64,000 bases of DNA from Belnapia sp. F-4-1 (lineage in GTDB: Bacteria; Pseudomonadota; Alphaproteobacteria; Acetobacterales; Acetobacteraceae), in assembly GCF_000802185.1 (NCBI RefSeq), contig NZ_KN676113.1:3699019-3763018 (forward strand), read 5' to 3'. Below are positions 16,436 through 25,238 of this stretch, piece after piece. Position 1 is the stretch's first letter; each line of letters opens with the position of its first letter. The position numbers were made by a program, and so were the translations under genes. The notes below the pieces were generated by a model, which had not been told where the DNA came from, ran no database searches, and saw nothing but the letters and a program-made list of their open reading frames with translations.

Positions 16436-17166
16436 GCGCGGCGCTGAGGATCGATGTAGCGGACCCGTTGCAGGCGGAGGTGGCGGCGCATGGCTTCGCG
16501 CGACTGCCGGGGACGGCGCTGGAGGCGCGGCTCGGCCTGTTGCCCGAGGCGCTGGCGGAATTCGCCGCCAGCTGGGAGCGGCTGGAGACGGACCGCTTCA
16601 TGGCCGATGGTGGCCGCTACCGGCGGCGGCGGCATGCCAATTTCGCCGCCCGCGCCGGCGTGGCAGGACATGTGCGGGGGCCGCACCGCCCGCATTTCCA
16701 GGCGGTCGTCCACAACAGCCTGAATGGCGGCGTGGAGCGCTGGTTCGCCCCGGTCGAGGATGCGGTGGGCGAGGGGCCGGTGCTGCACGCGCTGCTCGAG
16801 CTCGGCCGTTCGGTCGCCGATGCGGGGACGCCCGGCGCCGACTGGTTCGTCGAGATGCATCAGTTCCGCATCGAGGCGGCAGCCGGGGCGCCGGGCTTCC
16901 CGACGCCCGAGGGCGTCCACCATGACGGCGTCGATTACGTGCTCATCGGCATGATGGCGCGGACCAATCTCGAGGGTGGCGAAACGCTCGTCACCGACGA
17001 TGCCGGGGCGGAGCTGGCGCGCTTCACCCTGCTCGAGCGGCTGGACACCGCCTTCATCGACGACCGCAGGGTGATGCATGGGGTGACGCCGGTGCAGCCG
17101 GTGGACCCGGCGCTGCCCTCCTGCCGGGACGTGCTGGTCATCACCTGGAAGCGCGCGGAGGGCTGA
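16432..17166 (+). CDS. 2OG-Fe dioxygenase (PF10014-type)
   Basis: 244 residues; ATG overlaps the previous stop (ATGA). The putative iron ligands are HHDGVDY (His and Asp, about 163-166) and the distal His in DRRVMHGVTPV (about 216), with an Arg in SCRDVL for 2-oxoglutarate. Family members with known activity hydroxylate free amino acids (such as the isoleucine hydroxylase of Bacillus), so a cytoplasmic amino-acid hydroxylase is a reasonable guess. Substrate is not predictable. Ends 6 bases before a convergent small gene. Confidence 0.83.
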   Translation: MSAALRIDVADPLQAEVAAHGFARLPGTALEARLGLLPEALAEFAASWERLETDRFMADGGRYRRRRHANFAARAGVAGHVRGPHRPHFQAVVHNSLNGGVERWFAPVEDAVGEGPVLHALLELGRSVADAGTPGADWFVEMHQFRIEAAAGAPGFPTPEGVHHDGVDYVLIGMMARTNLEGGETLVTDDAGAELARFTLLERLDTAFIDDRRVMHGVTPVQPVDPALPSCRDVLVITWKRAEG

Positions 17167-17172
17167 GCCGCC

Positions 17173-17382
17173 TCAGCGGTTGGCTGCCTTGTGCGTGCCG
17201 ACATTCTCGTGCCACTCGATCGGCAGCCCGTCCCAGCTGGCGAGCTGCTTGCCGGGCCATTTGCGGCGGACATAGACCCGGAAGCCATCCGCCGTGGCCT
17301 CGACATAGCCTGACTTGCCGTCATTGAGCTTGAGGTGCTGGGCCAGCTCCTCCGCGCGTTCCTGCATGTAGCTGTCGGCCAT
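17173..17382 (-). CDS. Small conserved-looking hypothetical protein (69 aa)
   Basis: Start ATG at 17380-17382 with GAGGAGA eight bases upstream, a good ribosome binding site. The product is charged, with a helical N-terminus (QERAEELAQHLKLNDG) and a beta-rich C-terminus (GFRVYVRRKWPGKQLASWDGLP). No signal peptide or cysteines. Family not recognised. Convergent with the dioxygenase gene. Confidence 0.65.
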   Translation of the reverse strand: MADSYMQERAEELAQHLKLNDGKSGYVEATADGFRVYVRRKWPGKQLASWDGLPIEWHENVGTHKAANR

Positions 17383-17505
17383 GGGCTGATTCTCCTCGTC
17401 GGCGCCAGCTTGCCCGATCCGGCGGCGGAGGGGGCTACAAAGCCAGGTGTCCGATACCCCGAGGGCGGGCCATGATGGCGGCCTTCAGCCAAAGGGACCG
17501 CCTCG

Positions 17506-18921
17506 ATGCAGCACCTTCCCTCCGAACTCTGGCGCTGGGATGCCGTGGACCTGGCCCGCGCCATCCGGCTGCGGGCGGTCTCGGCGCGAGAGGCGGTGCG
17601 GTCGGTGCTCGACCGCTGCGCGGCGGTGAACCCCAGCATCAATGCCGTCGTCCTGGTGCTGGAGGAGGAGGCGCTGGCGGCGGCCGATGCCGCCGATGCC
17701 GCCACCGCCCGCGGTGAGGCGGTGGGACCGCTGCATGGCGTGCCGGTGACGACCAAGATCAATGTCGACCAGAAGGGGCTGCCGAGCAGCAATGGCTGCG
17801 TCCCCTGGCGGGACCTGATCGCGCCGGAAGACAGTGCCGTCGTTGCCAATCTCCGCTCGGCGGGGGCGATCATCGTCGGGCGGACCAATACGCCGGCGCT
17901 GTCCATGCGCTGGTTCACCGAGAATGCGCTGCATGGGCGGACGCTCAACCCATGGAGTGCCGGGCATACGCCGGGCGGGTCCTCCGGCGGGGCCTCGGCG
18001 GCCTGCGCGGCGGGAATCGGGCCGATCGCCCATGGCAACGACCTCGGCGGCAGCGTGCGCTACCCGGCTTATGCCTGCGGAATCGCCGGCATCCGGCCGA
18101 GCTTCGGGCGCATCCCCGCCTTCAACCCGACCATGGCGACGGAGCGGCCGCTTTCTGGCCAGCTGATGTCGACCCAGGGGCCCTTGGCCCGGCGCGTGGC
18201 CGACCTGCGGGTGGCGCTGGCCGTCATGGCGCGGGGCGATGCGCGGGACCCGTGGTGGATGCCGGCACCGCTCGACGGCCCGCCGGTGCCGCGGCCGATC
18301 CGCGTCGCGCTCTCGGTCGACCCGGCCGGGACGGGGGTGCATCCGGAGGTTGCCGCGGCGGTGCGCCGGGCGGGCGAGATCCTGGCTGCCGCGGGCTATG
18401 CGGTGGAGGAGCGGGACCCGCCCGACTTCGCCGGGGCGGCACGGGACTGGGATGCCTTCGCCCATGGCGAGGCGCGGCTGTTCATGGGCGAGGTCTTTGC
18501 GCGCAATGCCGACCAGGGCGCGCAGGACACCTACCGCTACATGCTGGCGCATTGCCCGCCGACCGACCTCGACGGCTACATGCGCCTCGCCGCGCGGCGG
18601 ACGACGCGACAGCGGGACTGGGCGCGCTTCATGGCGGAGGTGCCGCTGGTGCTCTGCCCGGTCTCCGGCGAGCCGCCCTTCCCGCAGGGGCTGGACGTGG
18701 CGGGGCAGCAGGGCTTCGATTCGGTCTACCGGGCGCAGCAGCCGCTACTGGCGACGCCGCTGCTCGGCCTGCCCAGCGTTTCCGTGCCAACGGGATTGAC
18801 GGCGGACGGCCTGCCGATGGGCGTGCAGGTCATCGCGCCGCGATGGCGGGAAGACCTGGCGCTGGACGCGGCCGAGGTCGTGGAAGCAGCGTGTCCTATG
18901 CCGATGCCACAGATCGGCTAA
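17506..18921 (+). CDS. Amidase-signature family hydrolase
   Basis: 471 residues. The Ser-cisSer-Lys triad of the amidase signature family is complete: Lys84 in VTTKINVDQ, cis-Ser in GGSSGGASA (159-160) and nucleophile Ser183 in NDLGGSVRYPA. The C-terminus PSVSVPTGLTADGLPMGVQVIAPRW is the conserved closing segment. It should hydrolyse a carboxamide to acid plus ammonia; which amide is unknown. It lacks glutamyl-tRNA amidotransferase context, so a stand-alone aliphatic or aryl amidase is likely. Convergent with a 2-oxo-acid TRAP transporter. Confidence 0.9.
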   Translation: MQHLPSELWRWDAVDLARAIRLRAVSAREAVRSVLDRCAAVNPSINAVVLVLEEEALAAADAADAATARGEAVGPLHGVPVTTKINVDQKGLPSSNGCVPWRDLIAPEDSAVVANLRSAGAIIVGRTNTPALSMRWFTENALHGRTLNPWSAGHTPGGSSGGASAACAAGIGPIAHGNDLGGSVRYPAYACGIAGIRPSFGRIPAFNPTMATERPLSGQLMSTQGPLARRVADLRVALAVMARGDARDPWWMPAPLDGPPVPRPIRVALSVDPAGTGVHPEVAAAVRRAGEILAAAGYAVEERDPPDFAGAARDWDAFAHGEARLFMGEVFARNADQGAQDTYRYMLAHCPPTDLDGYMRLAARRTTRQRDWARFMAEVPLVLCPVSGEPPFPQGLDVAGQQGFDSVYRAQQPLLATPLLGLPSVSVPTGLTADGLPMGVQVIAPRWREDLALDAAEVVEAACPMPMPQIG

Positions 18922-18934
18922 CGCCGGGCGGGAA

Positions 18935-18982
18935 CCGGGGGAAGCTTTCCCCCCGGCGGAGGCGCGGGGGCAGAGCCCCCGC
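18935..18982. terminator. Paired hairpins between convergent amidase and TRAP genes
   Basis: Two GC-rich inverted repeats fill the gap: an imperfect one around CCGGGGGAAGCTTTCCCCCCGG (18935-18956) and a perfect 8-bp stem GCGGGGGC / GCCCCCGC with loop AGA (18964-18982). They lie between the two convergent stop codons, a position expected for a bidirectional terminator, though U-tracts are absent. Confidence 0.6.
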
Positions 18983-18983
18983 C

Positions 18984-20399
18984 TTACCGGAACACCGGTG
19001 GCGCATCATCTTCCGGCAGGTCGGGCAGCGGCACCTCGATCCGCACCGTGCTCGGATCGACGCCCGTGCCCTTGTCGATCCAGTAGGTCACGCTCTGCGG
19101 CCAGAAGATGACGATGGCGACGAGCACCAGCTGCAGGAACACCCAGGGGACGGCACCCCAGTAGATGTCGCTGCTCCGGACCTCCTTCGGCGCGATGCCG
19201 CGCAGGTAGAAGAGCGCGAAGCCGAAGGGCGGGTGCATGAAGCTGGTCTGCATGTTCACGCAGATCAGCACGCCGAACCAGACGAGATCGATGCCGAGCT
19301 TGGCCGCAACGGGCGCCAGCAGCGGGATGACGATGAAGGCGATCTCGAAGAAGTCGAGGAAGAAGGCCAGGAAGAAGATGAAGATGTTGACCGCGATGAG
19401 GAAGCCGGTCGCCCCGCCGGGCAGCTTCATCAGCATGTGCTCGATCCAAAGCGAGCCGTCGACGCCCTGGAAGACCAGGCTGAACACCGTCGCGCCGATC
19501 AGGATGAAGATCACCATGGCGGTGATCCGCATGGTGTTCTCCATCGCCTGGCGCAGCAGCGGCCAGGTGAAGCGGCCGTTGACCCAGGCGAGGCCGATGG
19601 CGCCGACCGCGCCCATCGCACCCGCCTCGGTCGGCGTGGCGAGGCCGAGGAAGATGGTGCCGAGCACGAGGAAGATCAGCACGATGGAGGGCACCATGCC
19701 CTTCGCCACGCGCCAGATCAGCGGCCAGCCGCGCTGGCTCAGCGCCTCGTCGGGCAGCGGCGGCACCTTGTGGGGCGCGAAGATGCTGACGCCGGCGATG
19801 AAGAGGATGAAGAGCAGAACCTGGAGGATGGAGGGCCCGATGGCGCCGGCATACATGTCGCCGACCGACTTGCCGAGCTGGTCGCCGAGGACGATCAGCA
19901 CGAGCGAGGGCGGGATGACCTGGGTGATGGTGCCGGAGGCCGCGATCACGCCCGTGGCGATCCGCATGTCGTAGCCGTAGCGCATCATGATGGGCAGCGA
20001 GATCATGCCCATGGCGATGACGGAGGCGGCGACCGTGCCGGTGATCGCGCCGAGCACCGCGCCGACCAGGATGACGGCATAAGCCAGGCCGCCCGGGATC
20101 TTGCCGAAGAGCTGGCCGGTGCCTTCCAGCAGGTCCTCGGCGAGGCCGCATCGCTCGAGGATGGCGCCCATCAAAGTGAAGAAGGGGATCGAGAGCAGCA
20201 GGTCGTTCTGCACGATCCCGAAGACCCGGAGCGGCAGGTTGCCCAGATAGGCGGGCGTGAAGAAGCCGAGCTCGATCGAGAGGAAGCCGAAGAACAGCCC
20301 GGTCGCGGCCAGGCTGAAGGCCACCGGGAAGCCGATCAGCAGGAAGACGACCAGCCCGCCGAACATCAGCGGGGCCATCACGTCCATGTCGAGGGTCAT
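18984..20399 (-). CDS. TRAP transporter large permease subunit (TakP-system)
   Basis: 471 residues, a DctM-type 12-helix-class permease of a tripartite ATP-independent periplasmic transporter that couples substrate uptake to sodium. It begins MDVMAPLMFGGLVVFLLIGFPVAFSL, and has repeated SIPFFTLMGAILERCGLAEDLLEG and IPPSLVLIVLGDQLGKS. Length is that of the long M subunit paired with TakP-type binding proteins. Last of three genes (P, Q, M order on the minus strand). Confidence 0.93.
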   Translation of the reverse strand: MTLDMDVMAPLMFGGLVVFLLIGFPVAFSLAATGLFFGFLSIELGFFTPAYLGNLPLRVFGIVQNDLLLSIPFFTLMGAILERCGLAEDLLEGTGQLFGKIPGGLAYAVILVGAVLGAITGTVAASVIAMGMISLPIMMRYGYDMRIATGVIAASGTITQVIPPSLVLIVLGDQLGKSVGDMYAGAIGPSILQVLLFILFIAGVSIFAPHKVPPLPDEALSQRGWPLIWRVAKGMVPSIVLIFLVLGTIFLGLATPTEAGAMGAVGAIGLAWVNGRFTWPLLRQAMENTMRITAMVIFILIGATVFSLVFQGVDGSLWIEHMLMKLPGGATGFLIAVNIFIFFLAFFLDFFEIAFIVIPLLAPVAAKLGIDLVWFGVLICVNMQTSFMHPPFGFALFYLRGIAPKEVRSSDIYWGAVPWVFLQLVLVAIVIFWPQSVTYWIDKGTGVDPSTVRIEVPLPDLPEDDAPPVFR

Positions 20400-20418
20400 G
20401 GGATCTGTCGGTCCTGGT

Positions 20419-20967
20419 TCACTGCTCGGGGCGATGGTACTCGACCACCACCTCGGCCGCCGGGCGGATGCCGCGCAACAGGGCGATGCGCTTGATGAGT
20501 TCCGAGAGGCCCTGCAAGGTCAGCAGCACGAAGCCGACGGGCAGCAGCAGCTTCACCGGCCAGCGGAGCAGGCCGCCGGCATTGGGGCTGCCCTCGTCGC
20601 GCACCCAGCTGTCGAGGAAGAAGGGCCAGGTCATCCAGGCCAGCAGGGTGACCGCCGGCAGCATGAAGAAGATGAAGCCGAAGACGTCGATCCAGAGCCG
20701 CGTCCGCTCCGAGACATTGCCGTAGAGCAGGTCGACGCGGACATGCTCGTTGCGGAACAGCGTGTAGGAGGCGCCGAGCAGCACGATGGCGCCGAAGAGG
20801 TACCACTGCACCTCCAGCCAGGCATTGGAGCTGTAGGAGACGCCATAGCGCACGAAGGCATTGCCGGCGCTGATGAGGCAGGCAAGCAGCACCGCCCAGT
20901 CGGCCAGCTTGCCGACGGCGGTGTTGAGCTTGTCGACACCCCGGCTGAAGGCGATCAGTGGACCCAT
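20419..20967 (-). CDS. TRAP transporter small permease subunit
   Basis: 182 residues with four predicted membrane helices (around LADWAVLLACLISAGNAF, VQWYLFGAIVLLGASYTLF, IDVFGFIFFMLPAVTLLAW and LLLPVGFVLLTLQGL) and the DctQ-type motif EHVRVDLLYG. It is on the longer side for DctQ, as in mannitol/chloroaromatic and 2-oxo-acid systems. It lies 19 bp upstream of the large permease and 24 bp downstream of the binding protein gene, so one transcript is expected. Confidence 0.92.
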   Translation of the reverse strand: MGPLIAFSRGVDKLNTAVGKLADWAVLLACLISAGNAFVRYGVSYSSNAWLEVQWYLFGAIVLLGASYTLFRNEHVRVDLLYGNVSERTRLWIDVFGFIFFMLPAVTLLAWMTWPFFLDSWVRDEGSPNAGGLLRWPVKLLLPVGFVLLTLQGLSELIKRIALLRGIRPAAEVVVEYHRPEQ

Positions 20968-20991
20968 GGATAGCGGACTCCGCGAGCGCCT

Positions 20992-22092
20992 TCAGCGGCG
21001 CTGCTGCTGTTCCTGCGCCTGCATGAAGTAGCCGAAATTGTCAAAGGTGCTCTCGGCGACGCGGAACCACTGGTACTGCGAGTCGCGGAAGGCGCGCCAG
21101 TGCTCGTAGACCTTCTTGAAGTTCGCGTTCCTGGCCGCGGTCTCGTCATAGAGCTCGAAGGCGGACTTGTAGCAGGCCTGCATCACCTCGCGCGGGAAGG
21201 CGCGGAGCTGGGTGCCGGCGCCGATCAGCCGGCGAAGCGCCTGCGGGTTCTGCACGTCGTACTTGGCCATGGTCTCGATGGTGCTGTCGCGGCAGGCGCT
21301 TTCCAGCGCCTCCTTGTAGAGTTGCGGCAGCTCCTCGTACTTCGCCTTCGCGATGTAGAAGGAGAGGTTGAGCGAGCCCTCCCACCAGCCCGGATAGTAG
21401 TAGTAGGGCGCGACGCGGTTGAAGCCGAGCTTCTCGTCGTCATAGGGGCCGATCCACTCGGCGGCGTCGATGGTACCCTTCTCGAGCGCCGGGTAGATGT
21501 CGCCGCCGGCGATCTGCTGCGGCACCACGCCGAGCTTCTGCAGCACGTTGCCGGCGAAGCCGCCGACGCGGAACTTCAGGCCCGAGAGATCCTGGACGGT
21601 CTTGATCTCCTTGCGGAACCAGCCGCCCATCTGGGCGCCGGTGTTGCCCGCCGGGAGGGAGACGATGTTGTAGCCCTCGAAGAACTCCTTCAGCACCTCG
21701 CGCCCGCCGCCGGCCTGCAGCCAGGCATTGATCTGGCGCATGTTGAGGCCGAAGGGCACGGCGCCGTCGAAGGCGAAGGTCGGGTCCTTGCCGACGAAGT
21801 AGTAGCTGGCGGTATGTGCCGCCTCCACCGTGCCGTTCTGCACCGCATCGGCGACGGCGAGGCCGGGGACCAGTTCGCCGGCGGCGAAGACGCGGATCTG
21901 GAACTTGTTGTCCGTCAGCGCGGCGACGCGCTTCGCCACATGCTCGCCCGCGCCGTAGATCGTATCCAGCGACTTAGGGAAGGAGGAGGCGCAGCGCCAG
22001 CGGACTTCCGGCATGGCCTGGGCGATGGCGGGCGTAGCCAAGGCCAGCGTGCCGGCAGCGGCGGCGCCGGCGAACAACCCTCGACGATCCAT
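20992..22092 (-). CDS. takP: TRAP transporter solute-binding protein, TakP-like (2-oxo acids)
   Basis: Start ATG at 22090-22092 with AGGA upstream; a longer open frame exists but lacks a signal sequence. An export signal with twin arginines (MDRRGLFAGAAAAGTLALA) is cleaved after AIAQA. Body matches TakP of Rhodobacter: SSFPKSLDTIYGAGEHVAK, GKDPTFAFDGAVPFGLN, NTGAQMGGWFRKE, GLKFRVGGFAGNVLQKLGV, AAEWIGPYDDEKLGF. TakP binds pyruvate and related 2-oxo acids with a sodium ion in the periplasm. Substrate class is therefore well supported; exact preference is not. Confidence 0.92.
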   Translation of the reverse strand: MDRRGLFAGAAAAGTLALATPAIAQAMPEVRWRCASSFPKSLDTIYGAGEHVAKRVAALTDNKFQIRVFAAGELVPGLAVADAVQNGTVEAAHTASYYFVGKDPTFAFDGAVPFGLNMRQINAWLQAGGGREVLKEFFEGYNIVSLPAGNTGAQMGGWFRKEIKTVQDLSGLKFRVGGFAGNVLQKLGVVPQQIAGGDIYPALEKGTIDAAEWIGPYDDEKLGFNRVAPYYYYPGWWEGSLNLSFYIAKAKYEELPQLYKEALESACRDSTIETMAKYDVQNPQALRRLIGAGTQLRAFPREVMQACYKSAFELYDETAARNANFKKVYEHWRAFRDSQYQWFRVAESTFDNFGYFMQAQEQQQRR

Positions 22093-22283
22093 GGTCTTTC
22101 CTGTTCCCCGGGACGAGTCCTGAATTCTAGCGCCAGCGGCGCCCGGCGCGTCTCTATCCTGTCGTTGCACGAAAGTTAAGGCACGATTTACGGACGCCGT
22201 GCCATGGCAGGCGGAATGGCCCCTTCGCGCCGGTCGCGAGGCCGGGCTAGACTGCCGCCCGTGCAAGCCTCGCCCTGCCCCCT

Positions 22284-24278
22284 GTGCTGACGGCGCTCGC
22301 CCTCGGCCTAGCCCTGCTCGGCCTGCTGGCCGGGGTCGCCCTGGTGCCGGCCGGCCGCTGGGCCGGGCCGGTGGTGCTGGGGGGCAGCGCTCTCCTCTCG
22401 GCCGGCTTCGCCCTGCTGGCGATCGGGGCGCTGGCCATCGGTCTGCCGGAGGGCGTGCTGGTGCTGCCCTTTGGCCCGGCCTGGGCCGGCATGAGCCTGG
22501 CGCTCGACGGGCTTTCGGCCTGGTTCCTCCTGCTGCTGGGGCTGGTCGGGTCCTCTGCCTCGGTCTTCGCGCTCGGCGGGCCGAGGCAGGGGCTGGTGGC
22601 CTGGCCGCTGTTCCTCGGCGGGATGGGGCTCGCCCTGCTGGGGGCGGACGGCTTCACGCTGCTGCTTGGCTTCGAGCTGATGTCGCTCGCCTCCTGGGCA
22701 CTGGTCGCGCTTGATCATCGGGAGGCTGCCAGCCGTGAGGCGGCGCGGCTCTATCTCGTCTTCGCGGCGCTGGCGGGAGCCTGCCTGGTGCCGGCCTTCG
22801 GCCTGCTTGGCGCGCTCGACTTCGCCGCGATCCGCGCGGCGCCGCCCGAGGGCTGGCGGGCGGTTGCCGTGCTGGCGCTCGGCCTCATCGGCGCCGGGGC
22901 GAAGGCGGGGCTGGTGCCGCTGCATCTCTGGCTGCCGCTCGCCCATCCAGCGGCGCCCTCGCCGGCCTCGGCGCTGATGTCCGGGGTCATGACCAAGCTT
23001 GCGCTCTACGTGCTGGCGCGGCTGTTGCTCGACCTCTGCGGGCCGGTGCAGCCGGGCTGGTGGGGCGTGCCGCTCCTGGCGGCGGGTGCCGCCTCGGCCC
23101 TGCTCGGCGCGCTCAGGGCCAATCTCGAGGAGGATGCCAAGGTGGCGCTGGCCTGCTCGACCATCGAGAATGTCGGGCTGGTGACCATGGCGCTCGGCCT
23201 CGCCCTGCTGTTTCGCGGGGCCGATCTTGGGCCGATGGCGGCGCTCGCGGCCGGGGCGGCGCTGCTGCATGCCATGGCGCATGGGTTGTTTAAGACATTG
23301 CTCTTCCTTGTCGCCGGCGCCGTGCAGCATGCGGCGGGCAGCCGGCGGCTGGACCGGCTGGGGGGCCTGATCCATGCCATGCCGCGGACGACGCTGCTGG
23401 CCCTGATCGGCCTCGGCGCCGCGGCCGCGCTGCCGCCGCTCTCCGGCTTCGCCAGCGAATGGCTGCTGCTGCAGGCGCTGCTCGGCGGCTGGCGGCTGGG
23501 CGAGATCGGCCTGCAGGTGGCGGCCGCCGCGGCGCTGGCACTGGCCGCCATGGCGGTGGCGCTGGCGGCGGCGGCGATGCTGCGGCTCTTCGGCCTCGCC
23601 TTTCTCGGCCGGCCACGAAGCCCGCGCGGGGCAGGGGCGCGCGAGGCCAACCGCTTCGAGCTGGCGGGGATGGCGGTGCCGGCCGTGCTCACCCTGCTGA
23701 TCGGGCTGTTCCCCGGGCTGGCGCTGGCGCTCGCCGCGCCCGGCATCCGGGTTCTGGTGGGCCCAGCGGCGATGCCGCCCGTGGTCGGGCTGGCGGTCGG
23801 CGCAGGGGAGGGGCATTCGGCCTATGCGCCGCTGGTCGTGCTGCTGCTGCTCGGCCTCGTGCTGGTCCTGCTCTGGCTGGTGGTGCGCCGGCGTTCGCCC
23901 GCCCTGGCCGAGCGCGGGCCGGCCTGGAATGGCGGCTTCATCGACCCACCCCCGGAATTCGTCTTCGGCGATCCGCTGAGCCAGCCCTCGGCCGCCGGCA
24001 TGGCGCAGCCGCTGCGGCGGATGCTGGGCGGCAGCCTGCTCGCGGGGCGCGAGGCGGTGACGATGCCGCCGCCCGGCGATACGCGCCCGGCCCGGCTGGA
24101 GGCCGGCTTCGAGGATCGCGCCGCGCTCGCCCTGCCGGTGCCGGCCGCGCGGCTGCGCGACGCCATTGCCGATCAGGTGGAGCGGCTGCGCGGCCTCACC
24201 CTCCGCGGTTCGCTCTCGCTCGGCTTCGCCACGCTGGTCGGGCTGCTGGCGCTGCTGGCCTGGCTGGAGGCACGCTGA
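22284..24278 (+). CDS. hyfB: Hydrogenase-4 subunit B-like antiporter subunit (NuoL/M family)
   Basis: 664 residues starting at GTG 22284, after 190 bp of intergenic DNA shared with the divergent TRAP operon. It is almost entirely hydrophobic with about 14-16 helices and the Mrp/Nuo proton-translocation residues: Glu in FELMSLASWALV, Lys in GAKAGLVPLHLWLPLAHPAAPS, and the broken-helix region MAHGLFKTLLFLVAGAV. HyfB carries protons in hydrogenase-4/formate-hydrogenlyase-2 complexes. Length agrees with HyfB (about 670). First of six tightly spaced genes. Membrane-embedded in the cytoplasmic membrane. Confidence 0.9.
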   Translation: MLTALALGLALLGLLAGVALVPAGRWAGPVVLGGSALLSAGFALLAIGALAIGLPEGVLVLPFGPAWAGMSLALDGLSAWFLLLLGLVGSSASVFALGGPRQGLVAWPLFLGGMGLALLGADGFTLLLGFELMSLASWALVALDHREAASREAARLYLVFAALAGACLVPAFGLLGALDFAAIRAAPPEGWRAVAVLALGLIGAGAKAGLVPLHLWLPLAHPAAPSPASALMSGVMTKLALYVLARLLLDLCGPVQPGWWGVPLLAAGAASALLGALRANLEEDAKVALACSTIENVGLVTMALGLALLFRGADLGPMAALAAGAALLHAMAHGLFKTLLFLVAGAVQHAAGSRRLDRLGGLIHAMPRTTLLALIGLGAAAALPPLSGFASEWLLLQALLGGWRLGEIGLQVAAAAALALAAMAVALAAAAMLRLFGLAFLGRPRSPRGAGAREANRFELAGMAVPAVLTLLIGLFPGLALALAAPGIRVLVGPAAMPPVVGLAVGAGEGHSAYAPLVVLLLLGLVLVLLWLVVRRRSPALAERGPAWNGGFIDPPPEFVFGDPLSQPSAAGMAQPLRRMLGGSLLAGREAVTMPPPGDTRPARLEAGFEDRAALALPVPAARLRDAIADQVERLRGLTLRGSLSLGFATLVGLLALLAWLEAR

Positions 24279-25238
24279 ATGCTCGTGCTCGGCGCGGTCC
24301 TCACCCAGATCCTGCATATCGCGCTGATGCTGGGGGCGGCGCCGTTGGCGGTCGGGCTGATCCGCTGGCTGAAGGCGCGGATGATGGGGCGGCGCGGCGC
24401 CTCGCCGCTGCAGCCCTTCCGCGACCTCGCCAAGCTTTGCGCCAAGCGCCCGCTGCTCGCGGACAACGCCTCCGTCGTCAGCGAAGCGGCGCCTTACCTG
24501 GCGCTGGCCGCCACGCTGGTCGCCGCGTCCCTGGTGCCGGGCTTCGCACGGGGGATGGCCTTTGCCTCGGCCGCCGATCTCGTGCTGGTGGCCGGGCTGC
24601 TGGCGCTGGCGCGGATGGCGCTCGCCCTCAACGGCATGGATGCGGGCACGGCCTTCGGCGGCATGGGCGCGGCGCGGGAAATGAGCTTCGCCGTTTTCGC
24701 CGAGCCGGCGCTGCTGGTTTCGGCGCTGAGCTTCGCCATCCTCGCCGGCACCACCAATCTCGACCAGATCGGTGCGGTGTTCCGCGACGGGGCGCTCGGC
24801 CTCCGGATCTCGCTCGGCCTTGCCGCGGTGGCGATGGGGGCGGTGGCGCTGGCGGAGAATGCGCGCGTGCCGGTCGACAACCCGGCGACGCATCTCGAAC
24901 TCACCATGGTGCATGAGGCGATGCTGCTGGAGGCTTCGGGGCGGCACCTGGCGCTCTGGGAGTACCAGGCAGGGCTGAAGCTGACCCTCTGGCTTGCGCT
25001 GATCGCAGCGGTCTTCCTCCCCTTCGGCGCGGCGCCGGCGGGCAGCGGGCCGCTTGCCTGGCTGGTCGGGCTGCTGGCCTGGGGTGCGAAGATGGGTGGG
25101 CTCTGCTTGGCCCTCGCCGTCTTCGAAGGGGCGATCGCCAAGATGCGGGTCTTCCGCGTGCCGGAATTCCTCGGCGCGGCACTGTTGCTGGCACTGCTGG
25201 CGGCGGCGCTGCTCTTCGTCTCGACAGGGTTTGCCTGA
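24279..25238 (+). CDS. hyfC: Hydrogenase-4 subunit C-like membrane subunit (NuoH family)
   Basis: 319 residues; ATG directly follows the hyfB stop. NuoH/HyfC-type subunit that anchors the hydrophilic module to the membrane arm and lines the quinone-site-equivalent cavity. Motifs: PLAVGLIRWLKARMMGRRGASPLQPFRDLAKL (N-terminal cytosolic loop, with the LQPFRDL signature), MSFAVFAEPALL, and VALAENARVPVDNPATHLELTMVHEAM, which is the conserved acidic loop. Eight or so helices. Together with hyfB it forms the membrane domain. Confidence 0.93.
   Translation: MLVLGAVLTQILHIALMLGAAPLAVGLIRWLKARMMGRRGASPLQPFRDLAKLCAKRPLLADNASVVSEAAPYLALAATLVAASLVPGFARGMAFASAADLVLVAGLLALARMALALNGMDAGTAFGGMGAAREMSFAVFAEPALLVSALSFAILAGTTNLDQIGAVFRDGALGLRISLGLAAVAMGAVALAENARVPVDNPATHLELTMVHEAMLLEASGRHLALWEYQAGLKLTLWLALIAAVFLPFGAAPAGSGPLAWLVGLLAWGAKMGGLCLALAVFEGAIAKMRVFRVPEFLGAALLLALLAAALLFVSTGFA

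Noticed and set aside
17952-20495. Plus-strand open frame of 847 codons across amidase and TRAP genes
   Set aside because: It is out of phase with the amidase and antisense to the TRAP permease; its Arg/Asp/Gly-rich product is an artefact of GC-rich DNA.
22308-24947. Minus-strand open frame of 879 codons opposite hyfB and hyfC
   Set aside because: Gln/Arg-rich translation typical of antisense GC-rich sequence; the plus strand encodes clear membrane subunits.
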